Shown: positions 34,593-44,459 of the stretch, in pieces
How the letters are laid out: each line of letters opens with the position of its first letter
How positions within the stretch are numbered: position 1 is the first letter of the stretch
Source of the DNA: Alistipes putredinis DSM 17216
Lineage (GTDB): Bacteria; Bacteroidota; Bacteroidia; Bacteroidales; Rikenellaceae
NCBI RefSeq assembly: GCF_000154465.1
Contig: NZ_DS499577.1
Coordinates: 680,013 to 744,012 of the forward strand
DNA: 64,000 nucleotides
Direction of reading: 5' to 3'
Notes under the pieces: generated by a model
Database searches by the model: none
Told to the model about the DNA's origin: nothing
Seen by the model: the letters and a program-made list of their open reading frames with translations, nothing else
Position numbers and translations under genes: made by a program

Positions 34593-37500
34593 ATGAAAAA
34601 AACACTATTTGTGAAGTTTCTGTTCTTACTTCTGTGCGGGAGCGTGCTGACTACCGCAGGTTGTAAGGATTACGATGACGACATCGACGCCTTGCGTAAT
34701 GATGTCGAAGATCTGAAGGGGGCGGTTGTCGAGCTCAACGGTTTCGAGAATCGTATTGCGGCGTTGGAACGGACCCAGGCCGCTTTCGAAGCGATCGATT
34801 TTTCCGGGTTTGCGAAAAAGAGCGATATTTCTTCGTTGCAAACCCAGATCGAAGGATGTGTCAAAGACAGCGATCTGGCTGCGAAGATCGTCGCAGCGAT
34901 CGAATCTTCACTCGCCGACGGGGCCTTGCAGGAGAACCTGAACAGTCTGAAATCGGGTATTCTGGAAGAAATAGCGGGTATTTACGCTACCCAGGAAACA
35001 CTGGAGAGCGTTCAGGAAACGCTGGAAAATATGATTGAACTCAAAAAGGATGCCGCAGGTTTTTCGCTCGAAGTGACGCAGCTCATCGAATCTTACCTGT
35101 CGGACAATGGTTTCGAGGCTGCCGGTGGAGAGCTGACCGACAGTCAGGTGAGCCAGATCGAAACCGCCGCCTCGCAGTGGATCGCCGATGCTATCAAGGC
35201 CGAACTCGAGACGGCCGGCAGCTCGATCAATAAATGGCTGGGCGATGAACTGGCAGTTTATATGGACCAGATGACATTGGGCGACAACCTGTTGGGGCAG
35301 GTTTCCACGCAGGCGATCGCATCGGTTATGGAGGAACTGGACAAGGAGGCCAGTGCGCTGACTGAAAAGATCCAGGGACTGATCCGGGAAAACAACGGTT
35401 CGCTCGTGATTTCCAAAGACCAGCTCGACCAGGAATTTCAGAATTACCTGGCGACGTTGGAGGCCAATGTCGGTTTGCTCGGTAGTCGTATCCAGTCGAT
35501 CGTTTACCTGCCGGATTATGTGGACGGTCTGATCTATTTCGGCAACGGGGAGCAGTATATCGTGTTGTCCCGTGAGAACGAAGTTACGCACGAAACCGAG
35601 TACCGGAATCTTTATTTGCGTCCCAGTGAGGAAGGCGAGCAGATCGCGACTCTGCGATTCCGTATGACGCCGGCCCGTGCTGTGAAAAAATATGCCAATA
35701 CGGAGGCCATGTCGCTCATAACCGAAGAGGTCGGAACGCGTGCGGCGGCCGGTTTTACGATCGAAGAGATCAAGGACATCGATGAAACGACCGGCGAATT
35801 TACCATTGTCGCTACGACGGATTACGATTATGTTTCCGCAGAAAAGGCCGGCAAGACGCAAATGGTCGCTCTCCATGTCGATGGTTCGGCGTTGAGCGAA
35901 GGCGAATCGAACGATTTCGAAACGGACTTTACGTCGGCTTTTATCGGAACCGCCTATGCCAAAGCGGGTATTCAGATCCCTGTGACGAATTTCGTGTTGG
36001 CCCGGGCCGATGCCGAGAATGAGGGCGAATACGTCGAATATACCGACGAGGTGACTACCGAAGTAAAATATACGGACAAAGAGGTTCATGGCGTGTTGGC
36101 CGGATATACGGTCATGTATAAGGACGGTGAAACGATCCTGCCGCTCGCAGAGGCTGCCGAAGCTAATAATTGGACCGTGGATCTGGCGGCGCTGGTATCG
36201 GCGTCGGCGGAATTTACCTTCAGTGATCCGGGTAGCGAGGAGTTGTATGCCGTCGATGGAAAGGCGCTTACATTCGCTGTTGCCGAGTCGGAAACTGCGT
36301 TGATCGGACAGACAGTAACCGCTGCTGCGACTTATGCATTGCTCGACGAAGAGGGATTTTCGCTCGAAGTGAAAGCCGGTGCCGTGAATAAATTCTCCAT
36401 CGCACCCGACGGTGTCGAACTTTCCACGCCGAAATCCGAAGTGATGTGGACGTATGCTGCCGCTACCTCCGACGATACGTATGAGGCGAAAGGACTTGTG
36501 CTGACTCCGGATAAGGGTATGCTTTCTGCCGTTCAGTATAATGCGCTCAAGGATAATGAGAATCTGGTTGTCGAACTTTACCGGGGTACGGAGCTTGTAT
36601 CGGAGATCGTCCCGTCGATCGAATTGCCGGCTACTCCGACCTATGATACGGATGTGCAAACGGTCGATTTGAAATTGGTCGGCGATCTGGCACAGAGTGC
36701 TGAATATGTCGTAAAAGCCGTTTATACCAACGACGATAAGACCGTCGTAACGATTACGATCCCCGTATCCGTAACGGGTATTCCTGAAATTCCAATGCTG
36801 GAGCAAACGCTCGAATTGCCGTATAATGCGGCATCCTCGACGGGCCATCACATCGCCGTCGAAGAATTCCGTGCGCTCCTTTGGGAGAGTCTGGATCAGA
36901 CGGCCCGGGCGCAATTCGGAGAGGAAACGTTCATGCAGCTCTCCTGGACGAGCGACATGGTGAAGGATGAAGCCGGCAACTATGCGACGGTCGGAGCGAG
37001 CGGTAAGAACATCAACTTTGTCTTCGGCAAAGCTGCGGCTCTGAATGTTTCCTACACCGTGAAGAACCTCTTTACGACTGCCGATCCCGTACTTACGTTC
37101 GAAGCTGTCCTGCACGTGACTGTTACGGCTCCCGAAATCGAGTTGCTGCGCGGATCGTCGCTTTCGGACGACGATCGTGCCCAGGCCGTAATGAAGATCG
37201 AAGGCAGCACGCTGCAGATCGATGCATTCGACCTGTCGAAAACCTGGTACATCGCAAAAGATGCTCCGGCAGAAGCAAAGGTCGTTTATGCGACCCAGGC
37301 AGAAGGGGCTGTCATCACGGATGCGACACTCGATTGGGGTACCTGCGACGAATTGTCGATCGTGGTTACCGCCCAGGTGATGTATGGTGGCAAGGCGTTG
37401 GGCGAGCCGAAGACCTTTACCGTATCGATCGCTGATCCGATCGCTGACGCGACGATTGCGGTCGAAACCGGAAAACTCGTCGCCAAAGTCGATGAAGATG

Positions 37501-37799
37501 TAACGCTGGATGTCGCTACGTTGCTTACATTGAAGGCGGTCAATGACGTGAATGTATTCGATGGTTCGACAAATGCGCAGAATACCAATACGGCGGTAGC
37601 CGCAACCATCGAATATGGCGAGGCGGTGGTTTCCATCCCCGACGGCCGTGTGAAGTTCGATGCGGAGAGTCATGTTCTTACGGTAGTCGAAGGCGGTGAT
37701 TTGGAACTGATGAAGGAGATTACCGTAACGATTCCGGTGAAATATGTCTATACGTTCGGCGAACGTACGGCGCAGATCGTTGTGAATGTGACGAAATAA
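34593..37799 (+). CDS. Large surface lipoprotein with coiled-coil N-terminus
   Basis: A 1068-residue lipoprotein. The signal peptide has lipobox LTTAGC (Cys24), followed by KDYDDDIDALRNDVEDLKG, an N-terminus resembling the DUF4988/PL29-lyase N-terminal coiled coil. Coiled-coil and helical segments reach to about residue 290. A series of beta-rich, Ig-like stretches follows to the C-terminus, acidic and Thr-rich, with little Cys. No catalytic motif is recognised. It is probably exported to the cell surface as an adhesin or fimbria-like structural protein. It has a consensus promoter, a palindromic operator and a divergent XRE regulator. A terminator follows at 37910. The base composition is like its neighbours. 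Confidence 0.8.
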   Translation: MKKTLFVKFLFLLLCGSVLTTAGCKDYDDDIDALRNDVEDLKGAVVELNGFENRIAALERTQAAFEAIDFSGFAKKSDISSLQTQIEGCVKDSDLAAKIVAAIESSLADGALQENLNSLKSGILEEIAGIYATQETLESVQETLENMIELKKDAAGFSLEVTQLIESYLSDNGFEAAGGELTDSQVSQIETAASQWIADAIKAELETAGSSINKWLGDELAVYMDQMTLGDNLLGQVSTQAIASVMEELDKEASALTEKIQGLIRENNGSLVISKDQLDQEFQNYLATLEANVGLLGSRIQSIVYLPDYVDGLIYFGNGEQYIVLSRENEVTHETEYRNLYLRPSEEGEQIATLRFRMTPARAVKKYANTEAMSLITEEVGTRAAAGFTIEEIKDIDETTGEFTIVATTDYDYVSAEKAGKTQMVALHVDGSALSEGESNDFETDFTSAFIGTAYAKAGIQIPVTNFVLARADAENEGEYVEYTDEVTTEVKYTDKEVHGVLAGYTVMYKDGETILPLAEAAEANNWTVDLAALVSASAEFTFSDPGSEELYAVDGKALTFAVAESETALIGQTVTAAATYALLDEEGFSLEVKAGAVNKFSIAPDGVELSTPKSEVMWTYAAATSDDTYEAKGLVLTPDKGMLSAVQYNALKDNENLVVELYRGTELVSEIVPSIELPATPTYDTDVQTVDLKLVGDLAQSAEYVVKAVYTNDDKTVVTITIPVSVTGIPEIPMLEQTLELPYNAASSTGHHIAVEEFRALLWESLDQTARAQFGEETFMQLSWTSDMVKDEAGNYATVGASGKNINFVFGKAAALNVSYTVKNLFTTADPVLTFEAVLHVTVTAPEIELLRGSSLSDDDRAQAVMKIEGSTLQIDAFDLSKTWYIAKDAPAEAKVVYATQAEGAVITDATLDWGTCDELSIVVTAQVMYGGKALGEPKTFTVSIADPIADATIAVETGKLVAKVDEDVTLDVATLLTLKAVNDVNVFDGSTNAQNTNTAVAATIEYGEAVVSIPDGRVKFDAESHVLTVVEGGDLELMKEITVTIPVKYVYTFGERTAQIVVNVTK

Positions 37800-37909
37800 C
37801 CGCATCGTGGACGGCGATTGTTTCAGGTTTTCTTCCTGCGGGGGAAGGAGCGGAAGAAGATAACCGGAAAATCGCCGGGTGAAAAGGCTCCGAATCTTTA
37901 TTGAATGGC

Positions 37910-37942
37910 GGGACCGGCTCTATTCAGAGCCGGTCCCTTTTT
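37910..37942 (+). terminator. Terminator after large lipoprotein gene
   Basis: An 11-bp perfect GC-rich stem (37910-37920 with 37927-37937) followed by TTTTTG. Confidence 0.85.
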
Positions 37943-38288
37943 GATATGTTTTTGCGGAGGATATGACGGCAATACGAGTGTAGGCGACACTGCGGCGAAG
38001 GCTGTGGGTATGCGGCGGTCGGATGCGAAAATCGTGAATTTTCCGGTATATTCGGGCGTATAACCTGCCGATCGGGTTATGCACTGTCGGCTGATGTTGA
38101 GTATATTCTGCGCCTCGTGCGAAGTATTCTCTGTTTTTTCTGTCGCTTGGAAATTCCGGATATTGATTTTTCGGTTGCGTTTATCCGAAGAACAATCCCC
38201 TCTTGCGGAGGGGATTGACGTATCGAGTTGTATGCTTCGGAAGCGTACGGTCCGGAAAAGGTCCGGATTTTTAACGGGCAGATGCCTT
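37943..38288. other. Intergenic region without a gene I can support
   Basis: It lies between the large lipoprotein terminator and the convergent tdk. A 9-bp hairpin (38194-38202 with 38208-38216) close to the tdk end may be its terminator, but it lacks a clean T-run. No other feature seen. Confidence 0.5.
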
Positions 38289-38864
38289 TTATTCCCGCTC
38301 TTTTTTCCGCAGTTCGGCGAAACAGTGGCGGCAGATCGGTTCGTAGGAGTCCTGCGCACCGAGCATCACCTGTTTTTCGTCGTTGGTCAGGCGGTGCGAA
38401 TGGTGCGCCAGGTTGCCGCACCGTACGCAGATGGCGTGTACTTTGGTTACGTACTCCGCCGTAGCCATCAGCGCCGGCATCGGTCCGAAGGGCTTGCCCG
38501 TGAAGTCCATGTCGAGGCCCGCCACGATTACCCGCACCCCGCTGTCGGCCAGTTGCCGGCAGACCTCCACCAGTCCCTGGTCGAAGAACTGCGCCTCGTC
38601 GATGCCCACGACATCGACGTCCGAGGTCATCAGCAGGATATTCTGTGCCGAATCTACCGGCGTGGAGCGGATCGCGCTGGCATCGTGCGAAACGACCTCC
38701 TCTTCGGAGTATCGCACGTCGATGCGGGGTTTGAAGATTTCGACCCGCAGGCGGGCGAATTCGGCCCGCTTCAGGCGGCGGATCAGCTCCTCGGTTTTGC
38801 CCGAGAACATCGAGCCGCATATCACTTCGATCCAACCTTTCTGGCTGGCATTTTCCAAAAACAT
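38289..38864 (-). CDS. tdk: Thymidine kinase
   Basis: A type II thymidine kinase (dTMP from thymidine, salvage), 191 residues. The P-loop ICGSMFSGKTEELIRRL lies near residues 15-31, DVVGIDEAQFFD carries the DEAQFF motif, and the lasso region VAGLDMDFTGKPFGP follows. Zinc cysteines are in CVRCGNLAHH and PICRHC. Length and motifs are normal. It is close downstream of murA on the same strand. Confidence 0.96.
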   Translation of the reverse strand: MFLENASQKGWIEVICGSMFSGKTEELIRRLKRAEFARLRVEIFKPRIDVRYSEEEVVSHDASAIRSTPVDSAQNILLMTSDVDVVGIDEAQFFDQGLVEVCRQLADSGVRVIVAGLDMDFTGKPFGPMPALMATAEYVTKVHAICVRCGNLAHHSHRLTNDEKQVMLGAQDSYEPICRHCFAELRKKERE

Positions 38865-38912
38865 ATTATTACAACTTTGCTTCGTTTCCTTATTCCGGAC
38901 ACCGGCCGGTCG

Positions 38913-40223
38913 TTACTCTTCGACCCGGGTGATCCGGGCTCCGAGGGCGTTGAGGCGTCCGTCGATGTCCTTGTAACCGCGGTCGATCTGTTCGATGTTC
39001 TGGATCGTGCTCGTACCTTCGGCGCTCATCGCCGCGATCAGCAGCGCCACACCCGCACGGATGTCGGGCGAAGTCATGCGCGTAGCCCGCAGCCGCATCT
39101 GGTGGTCATGTCCGATCACCGTCGCGCGATGGGGGTCGCAGAGGATGATTTGGGCCCCCATGTCGATCAGCTTATCGACGAAAAACAGGCGGCTTTCGAA
39201 CATCTTCTGGTGAATCAGCACCGAGCCTTTGGCTTGGGTGGCCACCACGAGGAATACCGACAGCAGGTCGGGCGTGAGGCCCGGCCAGGGTGCGTCGGCG
39301 ATGGTCATGATCGAGCCGTCCATGAAGTTCTCGATGCGGTAGTGCTCCTGTTGGGGAATGTAGATGTCGTCGCCGTGCTGTTCGAAGCGGATGCCCAGGC
39401 GGGCGAACTGGGCGGGGATGATGCCCAGGTTCTCGAACGAAACGTTGCGGATCGTCAGCTCCGAACGGGTCATGGCTGCCAGGCCGATGAAGCTGCCGAC
39501 CTCGATCATGTCGGGCAGCAGCGTGTGTTCGGTGCCGTGCAGCTCCCGGACACCCTCGATGGTGAGCAGGTTCGAGGCGATGCCCGAGATGCGTGCGCCC
39601 ATGCGGTTGAGCATCAGGCACAGTTGCTGGATGTAAGGTTCGCACGCGGCGTTGTAGATGGTCGTGAAACCCTTGGCCATCACAGCCGCCATGATGATAT
39701 TGGCCGTGCCGGTCACCGAAGCCTCGTCGAGCAGCATGTAGCACCCCTTGAGTTCCTTGCAGCGGACTTCGGAGCAGGCGGCCGCAGTGTCGAAATCGAG
39801 CGTGGCGCCCAGCTTCTGAAAGCCGATGAAGTGGGTGTCGAGCCTGCGGCGGCCGATCTTGTCGCCGCCCGGCTTGGGCATGTAGCCCACGCCGAAACGC
39901 GCCAGCATCGGACCCAGCAGCATCACCGAACCCCTGAGGCGGCTGGCCCGGCGGCAGTAGTCGTCCGAGCGTAGGTAGTCCGGGTCGATGTCGGCAGCTC
40001 GGAACGAATAGCTCTCTTCGGACAGGCGCTCCACTTCGACGCCCATCGCCTGCAGTAATTCGATGAGTTGTATCACGTCCAGGATCTGCGGGACGTTGTG
40101 TACGATTACCTTTTCCTGCGTGAGCAGCGTGGCGCAGAGGATCTGAAGCGCCTCGTTTTTGGCGCCCTGGGGCGTGATTTCACCGCGCAGCCGGCGGCCG
40201 CCTTCGACTTTGAATATTGCCAT
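38913..40223 (-). CDS. murA: UDP-N-acetylglucosamine 1-carboxyvinyltransferase
   Basis: The first committed step of peptidoglycan synthesis. Visible are GEITPQGAKNEALQIL with the catalytic-site Lys-Asn, the loop containing RASRLRGSVMLLGP, PGGDKIGRRRLDTH and late GLTPDLLSVFLVVA and AEGTSTIQNIEQIDRGY. The fosfomycin-reactive position in the RxS(C)RxS loop cannot be assigned confidently from eye alignment; no Cys is seen there (the loop reads YCRRASRLRGS). The start is ATG 40223; the in-frame extension to 40301 is unlike the family. Confidence 0.94.
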   Translation of the reverse strand: MAIFKVEGGRRLRGEITPQGAKNEALQILCATLLTQEKVIVHNVPQILDVIQLIELLQAMGVEVERLSEESYSFRAADIDPDYLRSDDYCRRASRLRGSVMLLGPMLARFGVGYMPKPGGDKIGRRRLDTHFIGFQKLGATLDFDTAAACSEVRCKELKGCYMLLDEASVTGTANIIMAAVMAKGFTTIYNAACEPYIQQLCLMLNRMGARISGIASNLLTIEGVRELHGTEHTLLPDMIEVGSFIGLAAMTRSELTIRNVSFENLGIIPAQFARLGIRFEQHGDDIYIPQQEHYRIENFMDGSIMTIADAPWPGLTPDLLSVFLVVATQAKGSVLIHQKMFESRLFFVDKLIDMGAQIILCDPHRATVIGHDHQMRLRATRMTSPDIRAGVALLIAAMSAEGTSTIQNIEQIDRGYKDIDGRLNALGARITRVEE

Positions 40224-40320
40224 GTTCGATCTGTTTTGAGCGAATGGGGGAGGCGAACCTTGCGGCAAACGCCGCTCCGGATTTCCCGGAATATCTCCCA
40301 TTATTTTACAAATATAGTGA

Positions 40321-40962
40321 AAACCGTGCGGCGGGCCAAATTTGTCCGGGCCGTCGGGGTGTATTTTCTATTCCATAACGAGGGGCGTAAAAGGAAGCGG
40401 CAGTCGCATTTATGCGAACTTGCCCGAATCGCATTCTGTCTTTTCCTACAAATATACGGAATAGGTCGGAAATCGAAAAGGGGAAAACTGAAAATTAGAA
40501 TCGGATTGATAAATATCATCGGCCGGATTCATTGCCCGTGTTTTTAGTCTGTCATATGCCCTCTTTCGCTGCCGGATTAACCGCTGCCACAGGTACAGGA
40601 GATGTGTCCCGTAACGGGATTCGAGGCGGGTGATTCGTTGTCACAGGCAGTGCGGATTGTGTGTTTGCGGAAAATCGGTGGCGTACTTACCTCCGGGGTA
40701 CTCGGAGCGGAAGGACGCAAAGTCTTCGAGTGCGTTGCGTTCGCCCGGCGAGGCGGTAAACCAGGATCGGATGCGGCTCTTTTGCCCTTTTCTGCGAAAG
40801 AAAAGGCGTGTGAACTATGCTGGGAACCGGTAATTTTTGCCTTGCAGCTTTTACGGCCTTCTTGAAAAAAGGCTGTGGGCACTTTCACTTTGTCGCCGGA
40901 AAAAAGTAGGGACGCACCGCTTAAAAGATTGGGTCGGAAAGAAGCGTTTCTACCGACTGAAC
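40321..40962. other. Unassigned 640-bp intergenic stretch
   Basis: No recognised gene. Competing overlapping open frames exist on both strands in 40577-40981. One short minus-strand frame reads like protein (RSWFTASPGERNALEDFASF then RSEYPGGKY) and ends near 40649, but lacks a clear start. It could be a degraded gene or a structured RNA. No match to RNase P RNA, tmRNA or SRP RNA hallmarks by eye. Confidence 0.4.
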
Positions 40963-40996
40963 AGCAAGGGCGGTGCATCAATGCACCGCCCTTGCT
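40963..40996 (-). terminator. Perfect 16-bp hairpin downstream of rpmH
   Basis: AGCAAGGGCGGTGCAT at 40963-40978 pairs completely with 40981-40996, leaving a 2-nt loop. It lies 22 bp after the rpmH stop on the minus strand. No T-run follows, so it may act as an RNA-stabilising 3' end rather than a classical terminator. Confidence 0.65.
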
Positions 40997-41017
40997 ATGG
41001 CTTGAATCCCGAAGGAA

Positions 41018-41185
41018 TTAAGCGTACTTGAACGTCGATTCGTCCGATACGGTCAGCTTCTTACGACCCTTCGCACGGCGCGCAGCCAAAACCTTGCGTC
41101 CGTTGGCCGTAGCCATTCTCTGACGGAATCCGTGCTTGTTGATTCTCTTCCGGCGCGAAGGCTGGAATGTTCTTTTCATTGCCAT
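41018..41185 (-). CDS. rpmH: 50S ribosomal protein L34
   Basis: A 55-residue basic ribosomal protein. It reads MAMKRTFQPSRRKRINKHG, then GFRQRMATANGRKVLAARR, then AKGRKKLTVSDESTFKYA, a full match to L34. The start is ATG 41185, with a second Met at 41179. It stands alone rather than next to rnpA. It may be strongly expressed; the hairpin at 40963 ends the unit. Confidence 0.96.
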   Translation of the reverse strand: MAMKRTFQPSRRKRINKHGFRQRMATANGRKVLAARRAKGRKKLTVSDESTFKYA

Positions 41186-41338
41186 AGATCTATCGTGTTT
41201 TTATTGTTTTAGCGTACAATGCGGAGTGCAAATGTATAATCTTTTTCTTGATCTGCCAAAAATATCGTAAATTTTTCTTCTTCTTCGTTCCGGGTGCGAC
41301 TCCGCACAATCCGCTTTCGTCCCGTGTCTTACGATCGG

Positions 41339-41902
41339 TTACCGTTCCGGTGCCGTGTCTTTGAAGAGGTCCGCCTCGCCCCGTTCGACCTTGCCGTACA
41401 TGTCGGCCAGTTCGGCGATGACGGGAGAAACGTATTCGATGGTGTCGCTCACGGCGCTCTTGCCTCCTTCGCCCTTGATGCGGTAGAGCATCGCGGCGTA
41501 AAGCGCCCGGAAGCAGAGTTCGATGTCGCTCATTTCGCGCCCCAGCACGGCCCGCAGACGCGGCAGTTCGGGTTCGAGCTTGGCGAAAGTCTGACGGTAG
41601 TGCTCCCCGATCGGCAGCTTCATCAGTTGCAGGTGCAGGTCGTTCAGGTCCCCTATCAGATGCAGCGTATGCTCCAGGTGTCCCTTTTCCTCTTTGCCCT
41701 CTTCGCGCAGCAGGTTGGCGATGTCCATGTACCAGAGCAGGTAGTTGTGGCGTTGTCCCTCTTCGATTCCGCGCGGAGCGATGAGCTGCGAGTAGATGGC
41801 CTCGGGGCTGAACTGGAGCGCCCGGAGCAGGTCCTCGATCTGCCAGAGGTAGAGAATGTATTCGGCGATGTTTTCCCGCCGTTTGGCCAGTGCGATGTCC
41901 AT
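41339..41902 (-). CDS. DUF4924 protein
   Basis: A 187-residue mostly helical cytoplasmic protein matching the DUF4924 family of Bacteroidota (MDIALAKRRENIAEYILYLW, RHNYLLWYMDIANLL). Function unknown. It lies 36 bp downstream of the phosphate transporter gene on the same strand and is probably co-transcribed with it. Confidence 0.8.
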   Translation of the reverse strand: MDIALAKRRENIAEYILYLWQIEDLLRALQFSPEAIYSQLIAPRGIEEGQRHNYLLWYMDIANLLREEGKEEKGHLEHTLHLIGDLNDLHLQLMKLPIGEHYRQTFAKLEPELPRLRAVLGREMSDIELCFRALYAAMLYRIKGEGGKSAVSDTIEYVSPVIAELADMYGKVERGEADLFKDTAPER

Positions 41903-41938
41903 GGTGAATTTCGTTTTGCTTCCCGGCGGGAGGCGGAG

Positions 41939-44173
41939 TTACTTGATTTTGTTGAGCCACTGCAGCGGCCCGTCCTTGTGTTCGAGGAAGTAGCGCTGCG
42001 ATTTGAGCAGGTTGCGCGACTGAAGCACCATGCTCTTGGTTTCGTTCAGGATCGTCAGGTAGAGGATGCTGGCCTTGGTGTTGGAGCGGTTCTCGTTGAT
42101 ACGCGTCACCTCCGACTTGATGGCGTCGGCGATCGCCTCGAAAAGCCGGTCGCGCATTTCGAGCACCATGTCCAGGTCGGAGAAGTCGCCCGTACGCAGC
42201 ATGTTGTTGATGTGGCGGTAGATCGACTCCACTTCGTCGTTGATGTGCATCAGGTCCTCGGTCTGCTCTTTCGAGAGTCCCTCGTGGTTGTTGTCGATGT
42301 GTTCGAACGCCGGACGGGTGATGTGCGCCAGCGCCTTGGTCATTTCGTTCAGATAGTCCACCACCTGTACGTAGTAATGGGCCGTATCGATGTCGCCTTT
42401 CTGCAGTTTGCGCAGGGTGGGCAGCAGGGAGTACTTGCGTTCGCGCGACTGGTAGAAGAGTTCGTTGGATTCGCGCACCATTTCGCGCAGCACCTTGCGG
42501 TTCTCTTTGAAGACGGCGATCAGCGTGCGGTCGTAGATGCGGGTCGTGCGCTCCATCGTGGCGCACACCTCCTGCGTGATGTTATAGATGATGTCGGAGC
42601 CGGTTTCGGCAGCTTTCACGGCGGCGGTTTCGGCAGCTTTGTTCTTCTTGAAGAAGTTGCTCTTGACGAGCATGTAGCCGCACAGCAGCGTGGTGACGAC
42701 GAAAGCGGCGATGCCGCCGTAGATCAGTATGAGCCCCATCGCCAGGGCGATCAGGAAGCCGCCGACGGCCGTGATGAACCACCCGGCCACGACGGTCATG
42801 ACGCCCGAGATGCGATACACGGCGCTTTCGCGTCCCCAGGCCTTGTCTGCGAGCGACGATCCCATCGCTACCATGAAGCAGACGTAGGTGGTCGAAAGCG
42901 GCAGTTTGAGCGACGTGGCCACCGAAATAAGCATGGCGGAGGTCGTGAGGTTCACCGTGGCGCGGATCATGTCGTAGGGGGCGCCGCTGTGCTCGATGTC
43001 TTCGTACTGGAAGCGGCTGCTGATCTTGTCCCGGATTCTTTTGGGGATCGTGCGGTCGATCGCGTTGCTTGCATTCAGGGCGGCCCGTACGATGGTGCGC
43101 GAGAAGAGCGACGAGCCGTACTGCGTCTCGCTCTCGCCCTGCGTCGAAAGCGAAATTTCGGTTTCGGTGACGTGCATCGCCTTTTTCGAGGTCCAGAGCG
43201 TGACGATCATGATGACGCCTGCCGTCATCAGCACCAGGAAATTGGCCGGAACGCTGGCGTTCAGCCCTTCCATCAGAATCGTGCTGTCGCCGGCATGACG
43301 GGCGATGCTGTATGCGTCGAATCCGGCTACCGGGACGCCGATGAAGTTCACCAGGTCGTTGCCTGCGAATGCCAGAGCCAGGGCGAAGGTGCCCGAGAGG
43401 ATCGTAAGTCGCAGAATGTTGATTTTCAGCCGTTGCAGGAAGAAGAGCAGCAGGCTGCCGACGGCCCAGCACAAAAAGAGGGAGAGCAGGATATGCTGGT
43501 CGATCCATTCGATCGCGGCGCTTCCGGCGAGCGGGGTTTTGAGTCCTTTGAAGACGGCGAAGTAGAGGATCGCCGTGAAGGAGGCTCCGCACCAGAAGGC
43601 ACCGAAACGGCGGAACATCGCCGTATAGCGGAACGAGAAGATCAGACGGGAGATATACATGATTAGGGTGCCGAACGTGAAAGCGATCACTACGGAGAGC
43701 AGAATCGCCGAAACGATACCCATCGCGCGGCCCGTGTTGATGAAATGGTTCAGGTCGCCCATGCCGAGGGCCTCGTCGTTGGAGATCTTGTAGATCGAAA
43801 CGGCGACGGCGGCACCCAACAGGCAGAAGATCAGCGATACGGTCGTCGAAGTCGGGAGTCCCATCGAGTTGTAGAGGTCCAGCAGGATGACGTTGGCGAA
43901 CATCACGCCCATATAGAGCATCATTACTTCGTGGAAGGAGAAAAGCCCCGGGTTGAACATACCGTTGCGGGCCACTTCCATCATGCCGCTTGAGGTGACC
44001 GTACCCAACAGGATGCCGATCGAGGCGACCAGCAGAATGGTCTTCATGGGGGCGGCTTTCGAACCGATGGCCGAGTTGAGGAAATTGACGGCGTCGTTGG
44101 AAACGCCCACGAAAAGGCCCGAAACGGCCAGGATTCCCAGAATAACGACGATAACGGTGTAGATTTCGCTCAT
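41939..44173 (-). CDS. PiT-family inorganic phosphate transporter with C-terminal regulatory domain
   Basis: A 744-residue permease. The two PiT repeats carry GVSNDAVNFLNSAIGSKAAP near residue 24 and LSTTYVCFMVAMGSSLADKAWG near 430; GNDLVNFIGVPVAG is the second substrate motif. About 11-12 membrane helices end near residue 510. The last 220 residues form a helical soluble domain resembling the PhoU-like tail found in Bacteroidota PiT proteins. It would take up phosphate using a cation gradient. The start at 44173 is followed upstream by a TAAATTTG box. Confidence 0.9.
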   Translation of the reverse strand: MSEIYTVIVVILGILAVSGLFVGVSNDAVNFLNSAIGSKAAPMKTILLVASIGILLGTVTSSGMMEVARNGMFNPGLFSFHEVMMLYMGVMFANVILLDLYNSMGLPTSTTVSLIFCLLGAAVAVSIYKISNDEALGMGDLNHFINTGRAMGIVSAILLSVVIAFTFGTLIMYISRLIFSFRYTAMFRRFGAFWCGASFTAILYFAVFKGLKTPLAGSAAIEWIDQHILLSLFLCWAVGSLLLFFLQRLKINILRLTILSGTFALALAFAGNDLVNFIGVPVAGFDAYSIARHAGDSTILMEGLNASVPANFLVLMTAGVIMIVTLWTSKKAMHVTETEISLSTQGESETQYGSSLFSRTIVRAALNASNAIDRTIPKRIRDKISSRFQYEDIEHSGAPYDMIRATVNLTTSAMLISVATSLKLPLSTTYVCFMVAMGSSLADKAWGRESAVYRISGVMTVVAGWFITAVGGFLIALAMGLILIYGGIAAFVVTTLLCGYMLVKSNFFKKNKAAETAAVKAAETGSDIIYNITQEVCATMERTTRIYDRTLIAVFKENRKVLREMVRESNELFYQSRERKYSLLPTLRKLQKGDIDTAHYYVQVVDYLNEMTKALAHITRPAFEHIDNNHEGLSKEQTEDLMHINDEVESIYRHINNMLRTGDFSDLDMVLEMRDRLFEAIADAIKSEVTRINENRSNTKASILYLTILNETKSMVLQSRNLLKSQRYFLEHKDGPLQWLNKIK

Positions 44174-44264
44174 GTTCGGGATTTTTTACACAAAATTTCA
44201 GACAAATTTACATTAAAAATCCGGATGGACCGGTTGCGGCGGTCATTGTTAACATTAAATTAAC

Positions 44265-44459
44265 ATGGAGTCTTTTTTACGTGCTTTCGGTTTCGGAGTT
44301 TATTATCCGGACGATCCGCACACCCGGCATGCGGGTGTGCGGATCGACATACCGGTACATGCCACGGTCGAAGGTCTGCATACCGGATGCGATGAAATTC
44401 TGGAAAAAGCACTGGAGATGGTCCGTACGGGCGAATACGACCCGGCAGCCGAAAAGTGA
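44265..44459 (+). CDS. Small hypothetical protein containing a large palindrome
   Basis: A 64-residue frame (MESFLRAFGFGVYYPDD at the start, CDEILEKALEMVRTGEYDPA at the end) preceded by an AT-rich leader. It reads like a compact acidic protein, but a 33-bp palindrome occupies codons 17-27, so the DNA or RNA structure may be what is conserved. No family recognised. Confidence 0.45.
   Translation: MESFLRAFGFGVYYPDDPHTRHAGVRIDIPVHATVEGLHTGCDEILEKALEMVRTGEYDPAAEK
44313..44345. repeat. Near-perfect 33-bp inverted repeat
   Basis: GATCCGCACACCCG, a 5-nt GCATG centre, then the exact complement CGGGTGTGCGGATC. It sits within the small ORF between the divergent phosphate transporter gene and the terminator of the EF-G paralogue. 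No T-run follows on either strand. Confidence 0.8.

Noticed and set aside
34908..37805. 965-codon open frame on the minus strand
   Set aside because: Antisense to the large lipoprotein gene, which has a signal peptide and consensus promoter. The shadow has no start context or domain.
41294..43666. 790-codon open frame on the plus strand
   Set aside because: Antisense to DUF4924 and the phosphate transporter; composition is that of a shadow frame rich in Arg, His, Gly and Val.
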